Origin: Actinoplanes missouriensis 431
GTDB taxonomy: Bacteria > Actinomycetota > Actinomycetes > Mycobacteriales > Micromonosporaceae
Reading direction: 5' to 3'
Assembly: GCF_000284295.1 (NCBI RefSeq)
Contig: NC_017093.1
Location: forward strand, 5,332,001 to 5,396,000
Length of the DNA stretch: 64,000 nt
The position numbers were made by a program, and so were the translations under genes. This document shows, piece after piece, positions 1-8,455 of the stretch (its first letter is position 1; every line of letters starts with the position of its first letter). The notes beneath the pieces are model-generated. The model was not told the DNA's origin and did no database searches. It was given only the letters and a program-made list of their open reading frames with translations.

Positions 1-395
1 GCCGACCGGCGACGCGCGAAACATCGATGAACGGAACGCACCCGGACTGTTGCACTTCCGCAACATGACTGCAACGATGACCTTCAATTCCGGGCCGTCG
101 GGCCACCGCGAGAACCGGCCACGTCCTCACCGGTCGATCCCGTCTCGTGGTGCCTCCGTTCCCCAGCGGCCCCGGAATCAGGCCACCGGTCCACCGCCGG
201 TGGTGCACGGAGCCGTGTGTGCCGGACCTCCGACCGGCACACACATCTCGCCCCGGCGGTCTGCCGCCGTCCGCACTGGCTGCCGGGGCTTCACCATCAA
301 CCGGGTCAACCCAGCTGACCGGTCACCTCAGTCAACCGGTCACCTCAGCGAACTGGTCACCTCAGCGAACTGGTCACCTCAGCCAACCGTTCACC
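1..395. other. Left-edge stretch without a recognised gene
   Basis: I see no convincing coding region here; the open frames lack a plausible ribosome binding site and family resemblance. The only structure that stands out is a 17-bp tandem repeat at its right end, listed separately, which runs into the stop codon of the minus-strand gene that follows. The far left may hold the untranslated flank of a gene outside the window. Confidence 0.5.
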
Positions 396-399
396 TCAA
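321..399. repeat. 17-bp tandem repeat, about 4.6 copies
   Basis: Copies begin at 321, 338, 355, 372 and 389 (the last partial), each starting GGTCACCTCA or GTTCACCTCA followed by a variable tail. The final partial copy contains the TGA stop (396-398, complement strand) of the zinc-ribbon gene, so the array starts at the end of that gene and runs away from it. It looks like a minisatellite; no function is visible. Confidence 0.85.
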
Positions 400-896
400 C
401 GGTCAGCCAGGTTCCACTCCGCCGGCAGCGGGCTCTCGCACACCGCGCAGGTGAAGTCATTCTCCTTGACGACACTGAGGGAACCGCACTCCCCACATCG
501 CCGGAACTCGAACGCGGCCGTGAACCCACCGGGATGCCGGACACCGAGCCGCTCGACCGCCGCCGCCACGACCGGCCAGCACGACGGCTCCGGGCAGTAC
601 CCGGTCGACTGGTTGCTGACCTCTTCGACCCGCCAGTCACCGTCCCCGCCGGGATCGTCGGCAGCGAACGTGATCTCTCCCGCGGCCAGCACCTCCCGCC
701 CGGAAGCGCAGGCCACGTGTTCGGTGTGCCGCGGCGCGACCAGCAGCACGCCATCCGCGGCCACCACATAGGTGCACGGTTCAGCGGCGTTATCGGTGGC
801 CCACTCCCGGAACTGCGCCGGTGACCGCAGAGCGCGTCCCGGCCCGGTGCCGGCAGCCGCCGCGATCGACGCGTCGCCGACATAGCGATATCCCAT
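396..896 (-). CDS. Hypothetical zinc-ribbon protein
   Basis: A 166-residue soluble protein. The start was chosen at the ATG at 896 because GGAGG lies just upstream on that strand; the longer upstream frame would read through a tandem repeat. Near the C-terminus there are two CxxC pairs (RRCGECGS and FTCAVCES), the pattern of a zinc ribbon, and a Cys-containing YCPEPSCWP motif about 50 residues earlier. I recognise the overall sequence style as an actinobacterial conserved hypothetical but know of no function. It stands alone, facing left, with a repeat array behind each end. Confidence 0.75.
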   Translation of the reverse strand: MGYRYVGDASIAAAAGTGPGRALRSPAQFREWATDNAAEPCTYVVAADGVLLVAPRHTEHVACASGREVLAAGEITFAADDPGGDGDWRVEEVSNQSTGYCPEPSCWPVVAAAVERLGVRHPGGFTAAFEFRRCGECGSLSVVKENDFTCAVCESPLPAEWNLADR

Positions 897-921
897 CCCG
901 GGCCTCCGTCCCTCCACGCCC

Positions 922-978
922 GCGGCACACCGGAACTGCCGCGGCACATCGGAACTGCCGCGGCACACCGGAACTGCC
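922..978. repeat. 19-bp tandem repeat, three copies
   Basis: Three head-to-tail copies of GCGGCACACCGGAACTGCC start at 922, 941 and 960, with one substitution in the middle copy. The array lies directly upstream of the zinc-ribbon gene (start at 896) and could influence its promoter, but nothing shows that. Confidence 0.85.
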
Positions 979-1060
979 GCCTCGCAACGACGACGCCCCG
1001 ACATGCGGCGCACGCCCGAAGCCGTGCGCCGCATGCTGACGAAGACCGAACGGTGGCAGC

Positions 1061-3034
1061 TCAGCCGATCTGCACCCACACGTCGTCGAGGGTCCCGTGG
1101 AACTGGTCGTTGTTCGGCCCCACGCCCTTGCCCCCGATCGTGAACGGGTGCTCGGACTCCACCGCCAGCTCGACCGGTACCGCCACGCTGGCCTCCAAGC
1201 GGTCGTCCACCAGGATCGCCAGCGTCGGGCCGGTGCGCCGGCACTCCAGGGAGTGCCAATCGCCGTCCGCCACCGAGGTACGGCTACGCGCCACGTACAT
1301 CGTCGTGCCCACCTTGTCGCTGATCCCGCAGCTCGGCTTCCCGGACAGGCCGTCGACCTGCAGTTTGTACTGCCCTCCGCCGGTCGAGTAGCCCTTCTGC
1401 AGGATGTTCTCGCCGCTGCCGGTCTCGGCCGGGGAGAGCAGCACGCCGGCGCCGTACCGCAACGGCCGGGTGCCGGGATTCAGGTCGCCGGTGTCGCCGG
1501 ACTGCAGGATGAGCCGCGGGCACGTGCTGCCGCCGCATGTGGCCGGGAAGGTCAGCGCCTGCCCGCTGCCGTGCGGCACCAGCTTCACCGCAGCGCCGTT
1601 GCGGAGGACGGCACGCAGCAGATTCCCGTGGCCCGACCCGTCGTCGAACGTCCCGTCCGCGATGGTGGTGTCGAAGTTGTACGACGCGACGTGTCCCGCC
1701 GGGACGGAAGCCGCCACCGACGAAGCGGACGACGAGGCCGGGGAGCCCGCCGCGGATGCGGATGCCGGCGAGGACGGCGCCGGCGTGGTCTCGACGAACG
1801 CCGACGGAGCGGTGCCGGCGAACTCGGCGTACCGCTTCCGGGTCGCCCCTCCGATCACCGTGAAGTCCCCGACCGCGCTGATCGCCCCGAGCGGCTCGCT
1901 CGCCACCAGCTGCCGCGTCCCGGCGACGCCGTTCGCCTGGGGCGACCATTCCAGCAGGTTGCCCTCCTGGTCGGCGGCGGCCAGTTTGCCCCGCACCACC
2001 GAACCGTCGGTGCAGATCCCCCTGGCCCCGTTGTTGGTCGTGGTGCAGGCCTTGTCGAAGTGCCCGCCGACGTAGACCACGTCGTTGAGCAGGGCGATCG
2101 CCTGCGCGTCGCCGTCGAACACCCGGGTCCAGCGGGTTTCCCCGGTCCGGGTGTACGAGACGGCCCGTCCCCCCTGCCCGCCGAGCGCCGCGAACACGCC
2201 GTCCGGATGCGCGGCCAGCGCGAACACCTGGGACACCGGCTTGGCCCGGAACGTCCGGTCGAGCACGCCGGTGACCGGGTCGACCGCGGTGAGCCGCAGC
2301 GTGGTGCTCACGTTGTTGGTCCGGTGGAAACGCCCGCCGATGTAGACCCGGTCGTCCGTGACGGCGAGCGCGTTGACCATGTCGTCGGTGGTCGGCGCCC
2401 ACGGATCGACGGCCCCGGTGGCGAGGGTGAACGCGGCCAGGTTGCCGCGCGGCATGCCGTCGACCGCGGTGATCCGGCCGCCGACATAGAGTCGCCCGTT
2501 CCCCGCGGCCAGCGCGTTCGGCTGCCCCACGACGGTGTGCTGCAGCGGGGTCAGCGCGCCGGTGGTCGCTCCGATGCCCGCGACGGCGTCCCGCGACTCG
2601 CCGTTGACGGTGTCGAAGTCACCCGCGGCGTAGACGGTGTCCCCCTCGACGGCGAGGGCCCGCACGTTGGCGTCCGCGACGGGTTTCCAGTCGAGCAGGG
2701 CCCCGGTCCGGGCGTGGAACGCGGCGAGCCGGGTCCGCGGGATGCCCCGTCCGTTGACGATGGCGCTGGTGAAGTTGCCCCCGACGTAGACGGTGTCGCC
2801 CCGGTAGGCGACCGCGTAGACGGAGCCGTTGAAGGACGGTGTGGTCACCGGATCGGGAGAGACGATCTCGGCGAAGGCCGTGCCACCGGCGGCGACGAGG
2901 ACCGTCGCCAGCCCCACCGTCAGCATCCGCCGAACCGGCACAGGCCACCGGCCCACCCCGACCCGCCGGACCTTGACCCCACCGAGCATGGCCCGCCCGA
3001 CAACCGATTTACCTTTTTTCAGCTTATTGGCCAC
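1061..3034 (-). CDS. Secreted beta-propeller protein with C-terminal LamG domain
   Basis: A 657-residue exported protein. A basic N-terminus precedes a hydrophobic segment at about residues 36-55 ending near AFAE, read as a signal peptide or anchor. Residues of about 60-400 carry repeated units with VYVGG, VYAAGDF and LYVGGRI strands, typical of a DUF5122-like beta-propeller. A Ser/Ala/Pro-rich linker (about 415-445) leads to a C-terminal module with LamG/concanavalin-like features (SYNFD near its start, ADGDWHSLECRR, FHGTLDDVWV). The likely site is the cell surface. No enzyme motif is visible, so carbohydrate or wall binding is inferred. It is divergent from the lipoprotein gene at 3153 and unrelated to the biosynthetic cluster. 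Confidence 0.8.
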   Translation of the reverse strand: MANKLKKGKSVVGRAMLGGVKVRRVGVGRWPVPVRRMLTVGLATVLVAAGGTAFAEIVSPDPVTTPSFNGSVYAVAYRGDTVYVGGNFTSAIVNGRGIPRTRLAAFHARTGALLDWKPVADANVRALAVEGDTVYAAGDFDTVNGESRDAVAGIGATTGALTPLQHTVVGQPNALAAGNGRLYVGGRITAVDGMPRGNLAAFTLATGAVDPWAPTTDDMVNALAVTDDRVYIGGRFHRTNNVSTTLRLTAVDPVTGVLDRTFRAKPVSQVFALAAHPDGVFAALGGQGGRAVSYTRTGETRWTRVFDGDAQAIALLNDVVYVGGHFDKACTTTNNGARGICTDGSVVRGKLAAADQEGNLLEWSPQANGVAGTRQLVASEPLGAISAVGDFTVIGGATRKRYAEFAGTAPSAFVETTPAPSSPASASAAGSPASSSASSVAASVPAGHVASYNFDTTIADGTFDDGSGHGNLLRAVLRNGAAVKLVPHGSGQALTFPATCGGSTCPRLILQSGDTGDLNPGTRPLRYGAGVLLSPAETGSGENILQKGYSTGGGQYKLQVDGLSGKPSCGISDKVGTTMYVARSRTSVADGDWHSLECRRTGPTLAILVDDRLEASVAVPVELAVESEHPFTIGGKGVGPNNDQFHGTLDDVWVQIG

Positions 3035-3064
3035 GTTGTTGGCTAACTTCCCACCCCGGCAAAG

Positions 3065-3087
3065 GTGGCGGACCTCCCGTCCGCCAC
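3065..3087. promoter_or_regulatory. Perfect inverted repeat between divergent genes
   Basis: GTGGCGGAC (3065-3073) and GTCCGCCAC (3079-3087) are perfect 9-bp arms around a 5-bp centre. They sit between the divergent propeller gene (start 3034) and lipoprotein gene (start 3153). An operator or a 5'-UTR hairpin are both possible. Confidence 0.4.
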
Positions 3088-3152
3088 GCGAGTGCCAACG
3101 TCTGACAGCGGCTATGCTCCGCCCGTACCCTCAATCGATGAAGGGGAATATC

Positions 3153-3599
3153 GTGCCGCATCGCCGCCGCACCGCCGCGCCCACCGCGTTGATCGCGGCC
3201 CTGGCCATCGGCGCCGCCGTGACCGCCTCCCTCAGCGGGTGCGACGTCGAGATTGCGCCCGAGGCGATCCCGGCGCCGTTCAGCGTGGCGCCGGCGCCGT
3301 CGGCCTCGATGGGGCAGCCGGCCTACGTCTGCACGGCCGTCTACCAGATCCTCACCGACGGCGCGGTGCGATTGGCCGGCAACGCACCCGGCGGCGAGCA
3401 GGGCTTGCGGGACACGTTCGCCGCGATGTCCGCCGAGCTGCGGACGGCCGGCGCGGCGAGCGCCGACGCGGCACAGCGCGAGCAGGTCGCCGCGATCGCC
3501 ACCGCGCTGGAACAGGCGGCGAAGGCAGAGGATCCGCAGGCCTTCCTGGACGGCGAGTTCACGACGATCGGGCAGAAACTGGACGGTACCTGCCCGTAA
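3153..3599 (+). CDS. Small putative lipoprotein
   Basis: A 148-residue protein. I chose the GTG at 3153 because AAGGGGA lies 6 bases upstream; an ATG at 3138 in frame is the alternative. The N-terminus is basic (HRRR), followed by an Ala-rich hydrophobic stretch and LSGC, a lipobox, so the mature protein would be lipid-anchored on the outer face of the membrane. The remainder is Ala-rich and probably helical, with two further cysteines (near YVCTAVYQ and at the penultimate residue). I recognise no family. It is followed after 10 bases by the oxidoreductase at 3610 and may be co-transcribed. Confidence 0.75.
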   Translation: MPHRRRTAAPTALIAALAIGAAVTASLSGCDVEIAPEAIPAPFSVAPAPSASMGQPAYVCTAVYQILTDGAVRLAGNAPGGEQGLRDTFAAMSAELRTAGAASADAAQREQVAAIATALEQAAKAEDPQAFLDGEFTTIGQKLDGTCP

Positions 3600-3609
3600 T
3601 CTTGACCCC

Positions 3610-4380
3610 ATGATCAATAGGCCGGTTCGGATCGGGCTGCAGTTGCAGCCGCAGCACATGGATTACGCCACCATCCGCCGCACCGCGTCCCAGGCCGAGG
3701 AGCTGGGCGCCGACATATTGTTCAACTGGGACCACTTCTATCCGCTGAGCGGCGAACCGGACGGCCTGCACTTCGAGTGCTGGACCATGCTGGCGGCCTG
3801 GGCCGAGTCCACCAGCCGCGTCGAGATCGGCGCGCTGGTGTCCTGCAACAGCTACCGCAACCCCGAATTGCTCGCCGACATGGCCCGCACGGTCGACCAC
3901 ATCTCCGGCGGCCGCCTGATCCTCGGCATCGGCTCGGGCTGGTTCGAACGCGACTACACCGAGTACGGGTATGAGTTCGGCACCGCCGGCAGCCGCCTCG
4001 ACGACCTCGCCGCCGCGCTCCCCCGCATCGAGTCCCGCTGGGACAAACTGAACCCGAAGCCGACCCGCGACATCCCCGTGCTGATCGGCGGCGGCGGCGA
4101 GAAGAAGACGCTGCGCCTGGTCGCCAAGCACGCCGACATCTGGCACAGCTTCTCCGACTCCGAGACCCTCGAACGCAAACTCGGCATCCTCGGACAGCAC
4201 TGCGCCGACATCGGCCGCGACCCCTCCGAGATCGAGATCTCCGTGAAGGGCAAGACCACAGACCGCGACAAGATGTACGAACTCGGCGCCCGCCTCTTCA
4301 CCATCGACACCGGAGGCCCCGACCCCGACCTCACCGAGCTGCGAGAGTTCATCGCCTGGCGCGACAAACTGAACGCATAG
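3610..4380 (+). CDS. LLM-class (luciferase-like) F420-dependent oxidoreductase
   Basis: A 256-residue enzyme of the luciferase-like TIM-barrel family, of the type that usually binds coenzyme F420 in actinobacteria. Supporting motifs are FNWDHFYPL near the N-terminus, then EIGALVSCNSYRNPELLADMARTVDHIS, the hallmark GRLILGIGSGW, and IPVLIGGGGEKKTLRLVAKHAD. These shape the flavin/F420 pocket in the family. The substrate is unknown. Length is slightly short for the family, which commonly runs 280-350 residues. It is outside the coupled PKS operon, so a role in the cluster is uncertain. Confidence 0.85.
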   Translation: MINRPVRIGLQLQPQHMDYATIRRTASQAEELGADILFNWDHFYPLSGEPDGLHFECWTMLAAWAESTSRVEIGALVSCNSYRNPELLADMARTVDHISGGRLILGIGSGWFERDYTEYGYEFGTAGSRLDDLAAALPRIESRWDKLNPKPTRDIPVLIGGGGEKKTLRLVAKHADIWHSFSDSETLERKLGILGQHCADIGRDPSEIEISVKGKTTDRDKMYELGARLFTIDTGGPDPDLTELREFIAWRDKLNA

Positions 4381-4417
4381 CGCCCAGCCCTCTGCCGAGC
4401 CGCTGGGAAGCGCTCGT

Positions 4418-4477
4418 TGTCGGCGGCATCGCCGCCGACAGCGCGACGAGCCGCCGCCCCCGATCGGGTGGCGGCTC
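4418..4477. terminator. Two tandem hairpins between converging genes
   Basis: The first hairpin has arms TGTCGGCGGC (4418-4427) and GCCGCCGACA (4431-4440). The second has arms GAGCCGCC (4448-4455) and GGCGGCTC (4470-4477). They lie between the stop of the LLM gene on the plus strand and the stop of the DUF385 gene on the minus strand, as expected for bidirectional termination. No U-tract follows, which is common in such genomes. Confidence 0.6.
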
Positions 4478-4643
4478 GCGGTCATGGCACCTGAGAGACT
4501 CACTCGCTGGGTGGGGCGCCCGCGGACGGCCAGTGGCGCTCGAACGATCCGGTGGCGGTCGCCGCGCACGCCGGAACCGGGCTCGTCATCCGGCTACGAC
4601 GGCGACGCCTGACCCTCCCCGTCCGAGATGGGTGGGAACCAGC

Positions 4644-5045
4644 TCAGTCCGCGGGATTGCCCAACCGGACCAGCGCCGCGCTCATGTCCGCCTGCGCCGC
4701 CAGGTTGAGCCGCACCAGCCATTCGGTACGAATCGAGCCGCTCAGCAGTTCGGCGACGGCGCTGTAGGACCGCCGGCCGGTCTCCACGGTGACCTGCGGA
4801 TCAATGATCAGGTCCAGGTACCACAGGGGGTATCCCCGGCCGGGGCGCTCGCGGGCCGCGACGATCAGGCCGTTGCCGTCGGGATAGGAGACCACCGGCA
4901 CCGATCGGGGCCGTCGTGAGCCGGCCGAACGGGTAGTGAGGATGACGAGATCGTCGGAGTCGAACGGACGCCCGACACGGCCCTTGTTGGCGCGGAACTC
5001 GTAGACGATCCAGGAGTTGAAGCCGTCGAAGAACTCGGGATCCAC
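4644..5045 (-). CDS. DUF385 / deazaflavin-dependent nitroreductase-family protein
   Basis: A 133-residue protein. The start is a GTG at 5045 with GAGGA about 7 bases upstream; upstream residues in the same frame look non-coding. The pattern FNSWIVYEFRANKGRVG, LVILTTRSAGSRRPRSVPV and PLWYLDLIIDPQVTVETGRRSY is that of the DUF385/Ddn split-barrel family, whose members bind F420 and reduce diverse substrates. The same domain reappears fused to a hemerythrin domain at 22242. It lies downstream of the PKS operon and in the same direction, about 108 bases after the KS stop, so it may be the last gene of that transcript or an independent gene. Confidence 0.8.
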   Translation of the reverse strand: MDPEFFDGFNSWIVYEFRANKGRVGRPFDSDDLVILTTRSAGSRRPRSVPVVSYPDGNGLIVAARERPGRGYPLWYLDLIIDPQVTVETGRRSYSAVAELLSGSIRTEWLVRLNLAAQADMSAALVRLGNPAD

Positions 5046-5152
5046 AGCAGGTCCTCGGTCGGCGGACTTCCATGCCAGCGACGTCCACCTGCCGTGTACA
5101 CGCAATCCGCTGAAGTATTAGATCATGCGCCACAGGTCTCGGCAATCATGCG

Positions 5153-6934
5153 TCATCGATGTTCACCGGAGTAGGTGACGGCCGGCCCGGCGGGCGGCGG
5201 CGGGACCCGGTCGAACCAGTAGGAACGACGCTGGAACGGCGTCCCCGGCAGGTGGACGCGCGCCGGCCGGCTGTCGTCCGGCCACGCCGCCGCCCAGTCC
5301 GGCTCTCCCCCACGCAAGAACGCGGCCACCGAGCCCGCGGCAGGGCCGACCACCGAGCCCGCCGCTGAGCCCGCCGCGGGGCCGGCCTCGGACAAGGCGA
5401 TCTCCGGGTCTGACTCGCCGCCGATGATGCGCCGCAGACCGGCGCGCAGCTCCCCGAGATCGCGCGCGAGAACCACCCGCCGCGACCGCTGAGCGCGCCG
5501 AGCGGTCTGCAGGGTGTGCGCCACGGACGCCACCGTCAGGCCGGGCTGGTGCTCGATCCCGGCGAGCAGCTGTGCCGCGAGCCGGGCCACGGCCGCGGGA
5601 TCGGCTCCGGACAGCGGGACGACGAAAGGGCCGGCCTCGGACGACGGGACAGCGAAGGCGCCGGCGGCCGGCGGCAGCGGCGCCTCCCCCACGATGACGT
5701 GTGCCATGGCGCCGCCCAGGCCGAAAGAGTTGACCCCGGCCAGCCGGGGCCGGCTGCCGCGCCGCCACGGCTGGTGCCGCACGGCCACGCGTACCGGGCT
5801 GCCGCCGACCGGTAGGGCGGGGTCCGGAAGGGTGAGCCCGGCGATCGGCACGATCGTCTCCCGCTGCAGCATCAGGGCGGTCTTCACCAGTCCGACCAGT
5901 CCTGCCGCCGCTTCCAGGTGACCGATGTTGGCCTTCACCGAGCCGACCCAGAGTGCGCCGTCCGGCCCGGCGGGGGCGGTGACCGTGCCGGCCAGCGCGG
6001 CGATCTCCACCGCGTCACCGGCCGGCGTGCCGGAGCCGTGCGCCTCCAGATAGCCGAGGTCGTCGGCGCTCAGGCCGGCCCGGGTCGCGGTGTCGCGCAT
6101 GAGAAGTTGCTGGCCGGCGACGTCGGTCCCGGTCAGCCCGCCGCCGCGGGCGTTGTGCGACACGCCTGCCGCGTGGATGACCGCGTGCACCGGGTCGCCG
6201 TCGGCCAGCGCTCGCGGCAGCGGTTTGAGCAGGACGCAGGCGCCGCCCTCGCCACGGACGTAGCCGTCGCGTCCGGCGCTGAACGGCACCGACCGCCCGG
6301 TCGCCGACAGGGCTCCGCCGCGGAACGCCACGCTGGCGTAGTAACCGTGGCTGATGATGCTCGGCGCGCCGACCAAAGCCATCGGGAACTCGCCGGCCCA
6401 CAGTCCCTGCACGGCCAGCGCGAGTGCGGAGAGACTGGAGGAACACGCCGAGTCGATCACCATGCTGGGACCGGTCCAGCCGAATCCGTACGAGATCCGG
6501 TTGGCGGCGAACGCGGTCATGGTGCCGGGGAACGCCGCGCCGTCGTAATGACCGGTGGCGCTCATCCGTTCCCGGTAGTCGGACATGAAGGAGCCGATGA
6601 ACGTGGCCACCGGCGCGCCGTCCAGGGCATCCGGGTCGATGCCGGCGTTCTCCACGGCGTGCCAGGCCAGTTCCAGCATCATCCGCTGCTGGGGATCCAT
6701 CCAGGCGGCCATCCGCGGCGAGATCCGGAAGAACGGCGCGTCGAACTCGTCGATGCGCTCCAGCAGGGAGGCCTGCGGCGTGGCAGCCGGGTCCAGCCCG
6801 TGCCAGCGGCCGGCCGGCACGACGGTGAAGCGCTGATCGGCCTTGTCGATCATGTCCCAGTAATCGGTGAGGGTCTCGACGCCCGCCGCGCGGCAGGCCA
6901 TGCCGATGACCGCGATGGGCGGCCGGTCGTCCAT
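5153..6934 (-). CDS. Freestanding ketosynthase of modular trans-AT type
   Basis: A 593-residue protein containing a single KS domain (about residues 1-425). The catalytic triad is intact: Cys164 in DSACSSS, His299 in EAHGSGT and His339 in KANIGHLEAAAG. The C-terminal part (about 440-590) resembles the flanking region that follows KS domains in trans-AT assembly lines: a VVPLSGADPAAVARLAAQLL segment, a TLQTARRAQ segment, and the closing LPGTPFQRRSYWF. No AT or ACP domain is present. An Ala/Gly/Ser/Pro-rich repeat (about 525-550) interrupts the flanking region. Beta-branching cassettes often carry a decarboxylating KS with Ser for Cys; here Cys is retained, so a condensing role, for instance making a beta-ketoacyl-ACP for the HMGS homologue, is more likely. 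It is the last gene of the coupled operon. Confidence 0.85.
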   Translation of the reverse strand: MDDRPPIAVIGMACRAAGVETLTDYWDMIDKADQRFTVVPAGRWHGLDPAATPQASLLERIDEFDAPFFRISPRMAAWMDPQQRMMLELAWHAVENAGIDPDALDGAPVATFIGSFMSDYRERMSATGHYDGAAFPGTMTAFAANRISYGFGWTGPSMVIDSACSSSLSALALAVQGLWAGEFPMALVGAPSIISHGYYASVAFRGGALSATGRSVPFSAGRDGYVRGEGGACVLLKPLPRALADGDPVHAVIHAAGVSHNARGGGLTGTDVAGQQLLMRDTATRAGLSADDLGYLEAHGSGTPAGDAVEIAALAGTVTAPAGPDGALWVGSVKANIGHLEAAAGLVGLVKTALMLQRETIVPIAGLTLPDPALPVGGSPVRVAVRHQPWRRGSRPRLAGVNSFGLGGAMAHVIVGEAPLPPAAGAFAVPSSEAGPFVVPLSGADPAAVARLAAQLLAGIEHQPGLTVASVAHTLQTARRAQRSRRVVLARDLGELRAGLRRIIGGESDPEIALSEAGPAAGSAAGSVVGPAAGSVAAFLRGGEPDWAAAWPDDSRPARVHLPGTPFQRRSYWFDRVPPPPAGPAVTYSGEHR

Positions 6935-6935
6935 G

Positions 6936-7712
6936 TCATCTCTCCTGTTCGTCCAGGGCCGCGGCCAGCCGCTGGCCGTGCAGTGCCCGGATGCGCCGCC
7001 GGGCCTCCGGCCCGGTGATCGTCTCCTCGTGGTCCGCCGCCTCAGCGGCGGCGGCGGCCTCGGCCGCCCGGTGGCGTCCGCTCAACAACTTCTTGGTACG
7101 GGTGAGCACGTCCCGAGGGGCCTGAGCGATCCGCCCGGCGATCCGTACGGCATCGGCGAGGACCCGCTCATGACCGGTCACCACCACGCCCGCACCCCTC
7201 TCGGCGAGTTCCCGTCCCCGGTAGCTGCGGCCGGTCCACAGCATCTCGGCGCCGAGACTCGTACCGAAGGCGGCCGGCACCAGGTGAGTGGCGCCGAGCA
7301 CCGGGGTGAAGCCGAACTGGTGGAAGTTGGCGGCGTAGCGGGACACGTCGCTGAGGACGGTGACGTCGCAGGTCAGCGCGAGCAGGAGCCCGCCGCCGAG
7401 GGCGTGGCCCTGCGCCGCCGCGACGACCGGGACCGGGCAGTCGGAGAAGAGTCGCAGCAACGCGCTCACCGCCTCGGTCCGCTGGGCGCGCGGGCCGAGC
7501 ATCCGGTCCATCGCGGCGCCGGCGCAGAACACGTCGGGCAGGCCCGCGAGCACGACCGCCCGTACCGTGGTGTTCTCGGCGGCCGAGGCCAGGCCGGCGG
7601 CGATGCCGGCCTGCATCGGCGCGGTGATCCGGTTGCGGCCGGCCCGGTCGGCCATCGTGAGCACGAGGACCGCGCCGCGGCGTTCTGCCGTCACCGGATT
7701 CGGGGCCGTCAC
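6936..7712 (-). CDS. Crotonase-fold enzyme, PksI/ECH2 type (decarboxylase)
   Basis: A 258-residue enoyl-CoA hydratase/isomerase-family protein. It has the crotonase oxyanion-hole region (VVAAAQGHALGGGLLLALTCD) and the signature HQFGFTPVLGATHLVPAAFG, which I associate with the PksI/ECH2 branch of beta-branching cassettes (FGFTPGMGAT in the archetype). In the family ECH2 decarboxylates the beta-carboxyl-glutaconyl-like intermediate left by ECH1, giving the beta-alkyl enoyl-ACP. The start overlaps the stop of the PksH-type gene by 4 bases, so the two are translationally coupled. Tentatively, the decarboxylation partner of 7709-8455. Confidence 0.85.
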   Translation of the reverse strand: MTAPNPVTAERRGAVLVLTMADRAGRNRITAPMQAGIAAGLASAAENTTVRAVVLAGLPDVFCAGAAMDRMLGPRAQRTEAVSALLRLFSDCPVPVVAAAQGHALGGGLLLALTCDVTVLSDVSRYAANFHQFGFTPVLGATHLVPAAFGTSLGAEMLWTGRSYRGRELAERGAGVVVTGHERVLADAVRIAGRIAQAPRDVLTRTKKLLSGRHRAAEAAAAAEAADHEETITGPEARRRIRALHGQRLAAALDEQER

Positions 7713-8455
7713 GGGATCAGCCCGTGACGCCGCAGGCCGGCCAGGCGCTGCCGGGTGGACGGATCGGCGAACCGGCGCGCCAGCACACCGGCGGCCGGTT
7801 CCCAGTTCCCGGCCGAGGCGTCCAGATGCCCGGTGTAGTAGCGCTTGAGCGCCCGGATCGCGGCGTGGTCGGCACGCCGCAACCCGGTCAGCACCCGGCG
7901 CAGCTCGCCGTCCGGATCAGTGGTGCAGTGGTCGGCGAGCCCGAGCCGGCCGGCTTCGGCGCCGTCGAACTCGCGCGCGGTCAGGGCCAGCGAGTACGCC
8001 CGGTGCGCGCCCATCCGGCGGGCCAGCACCGGCAGGATCACCGCGGGCACGAGTCCGAGCAGCACCTCGGTGAGCCGGAACCGGGCCCGCTCCCCGGCGA
8101 TCACGTGATCGCAGGCCGCCGCGAGGCCGACACCGCCACCGGTGGCCGGTCCGTCCACCACCGCGACGGTCACCAGCGGTGACGTCGTCAGCCGGCGCAG
8201 CAGGGTCTCGATCGCCGCGATGCGGGGCCGCCAGTCCACGGTGTCCACGTCGAGCGCCATCCCGGGACAGAAGGTGCCGCCTGCCGCGCCGAGAACCAGC
8301 ACACGTACGCCGGACGTGTTCTCGGCCCGGCCGACCTCGGTCAGCAGCGCGCCGAGCAGATCGTCGTCGAGCCGGCCGGCGGCGCCGGGCAGGGACAGCC
8401 GGACCACCCCCGGGGTTCGGTCGTCGGCGGTCAGACGCGGGGCGGTCACGTCCAT
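7709..8455 (-). CDS. Crotonase-fold enzyme, PksH/ECH1 type (dehydratase)
   Basis: A 248-residue crotonase-fold protein. The start is the ATG at 8455, overlapping the end of the HMGS gene by 10 bases. It carries VVDGPATGGGVGLAAACD (oxyanion hole) and LTEVLLGLVPAVILPVLARRMG, the pattern of the PksH/ECH1 branch, in which LxPAxxLPFLxRR is diagnostic. The family dehydrates the HMG-like thioester produced by the HMGS homologue. It pairs with the PksI-type gene immediately downstream. Assignment of ECH1 versus ECH2 rests on motif resemblance only. Confidence 0.85.
   Translation of the reverse strand: MDVTAPRLTADDRTPGVVRLSLPGAAGRLDDDLLGALLTEVGRAENTSGVRVLVLGAAGGTFCPGMALDVDTVDWRPRIAAIETLLRRLTTSPLVTVAVVDGPATGGGVGLAAACDHVIAGERARFRLTEVLLGLVPAVILPVLARRMGAHRAYSLALTAREFDGAEAGRLGLADHCTTDPDGELRRVLTGLRRADHAAIRALKRYYTGHLDASAGNWEPAAGVLARRFADPSTRQRLAGLRRHGLIP

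Noticed and set aside
1097..3046. Long open frame (about 650 codons) on the plus strand opposite the propeller gene
   Set aside because: Arg/Gly/Ala/Val-rich translation without domains; the opposite strand encodes clear propeller and LamG repeats with a signal peptide. It is a high-GC antisense shadow.
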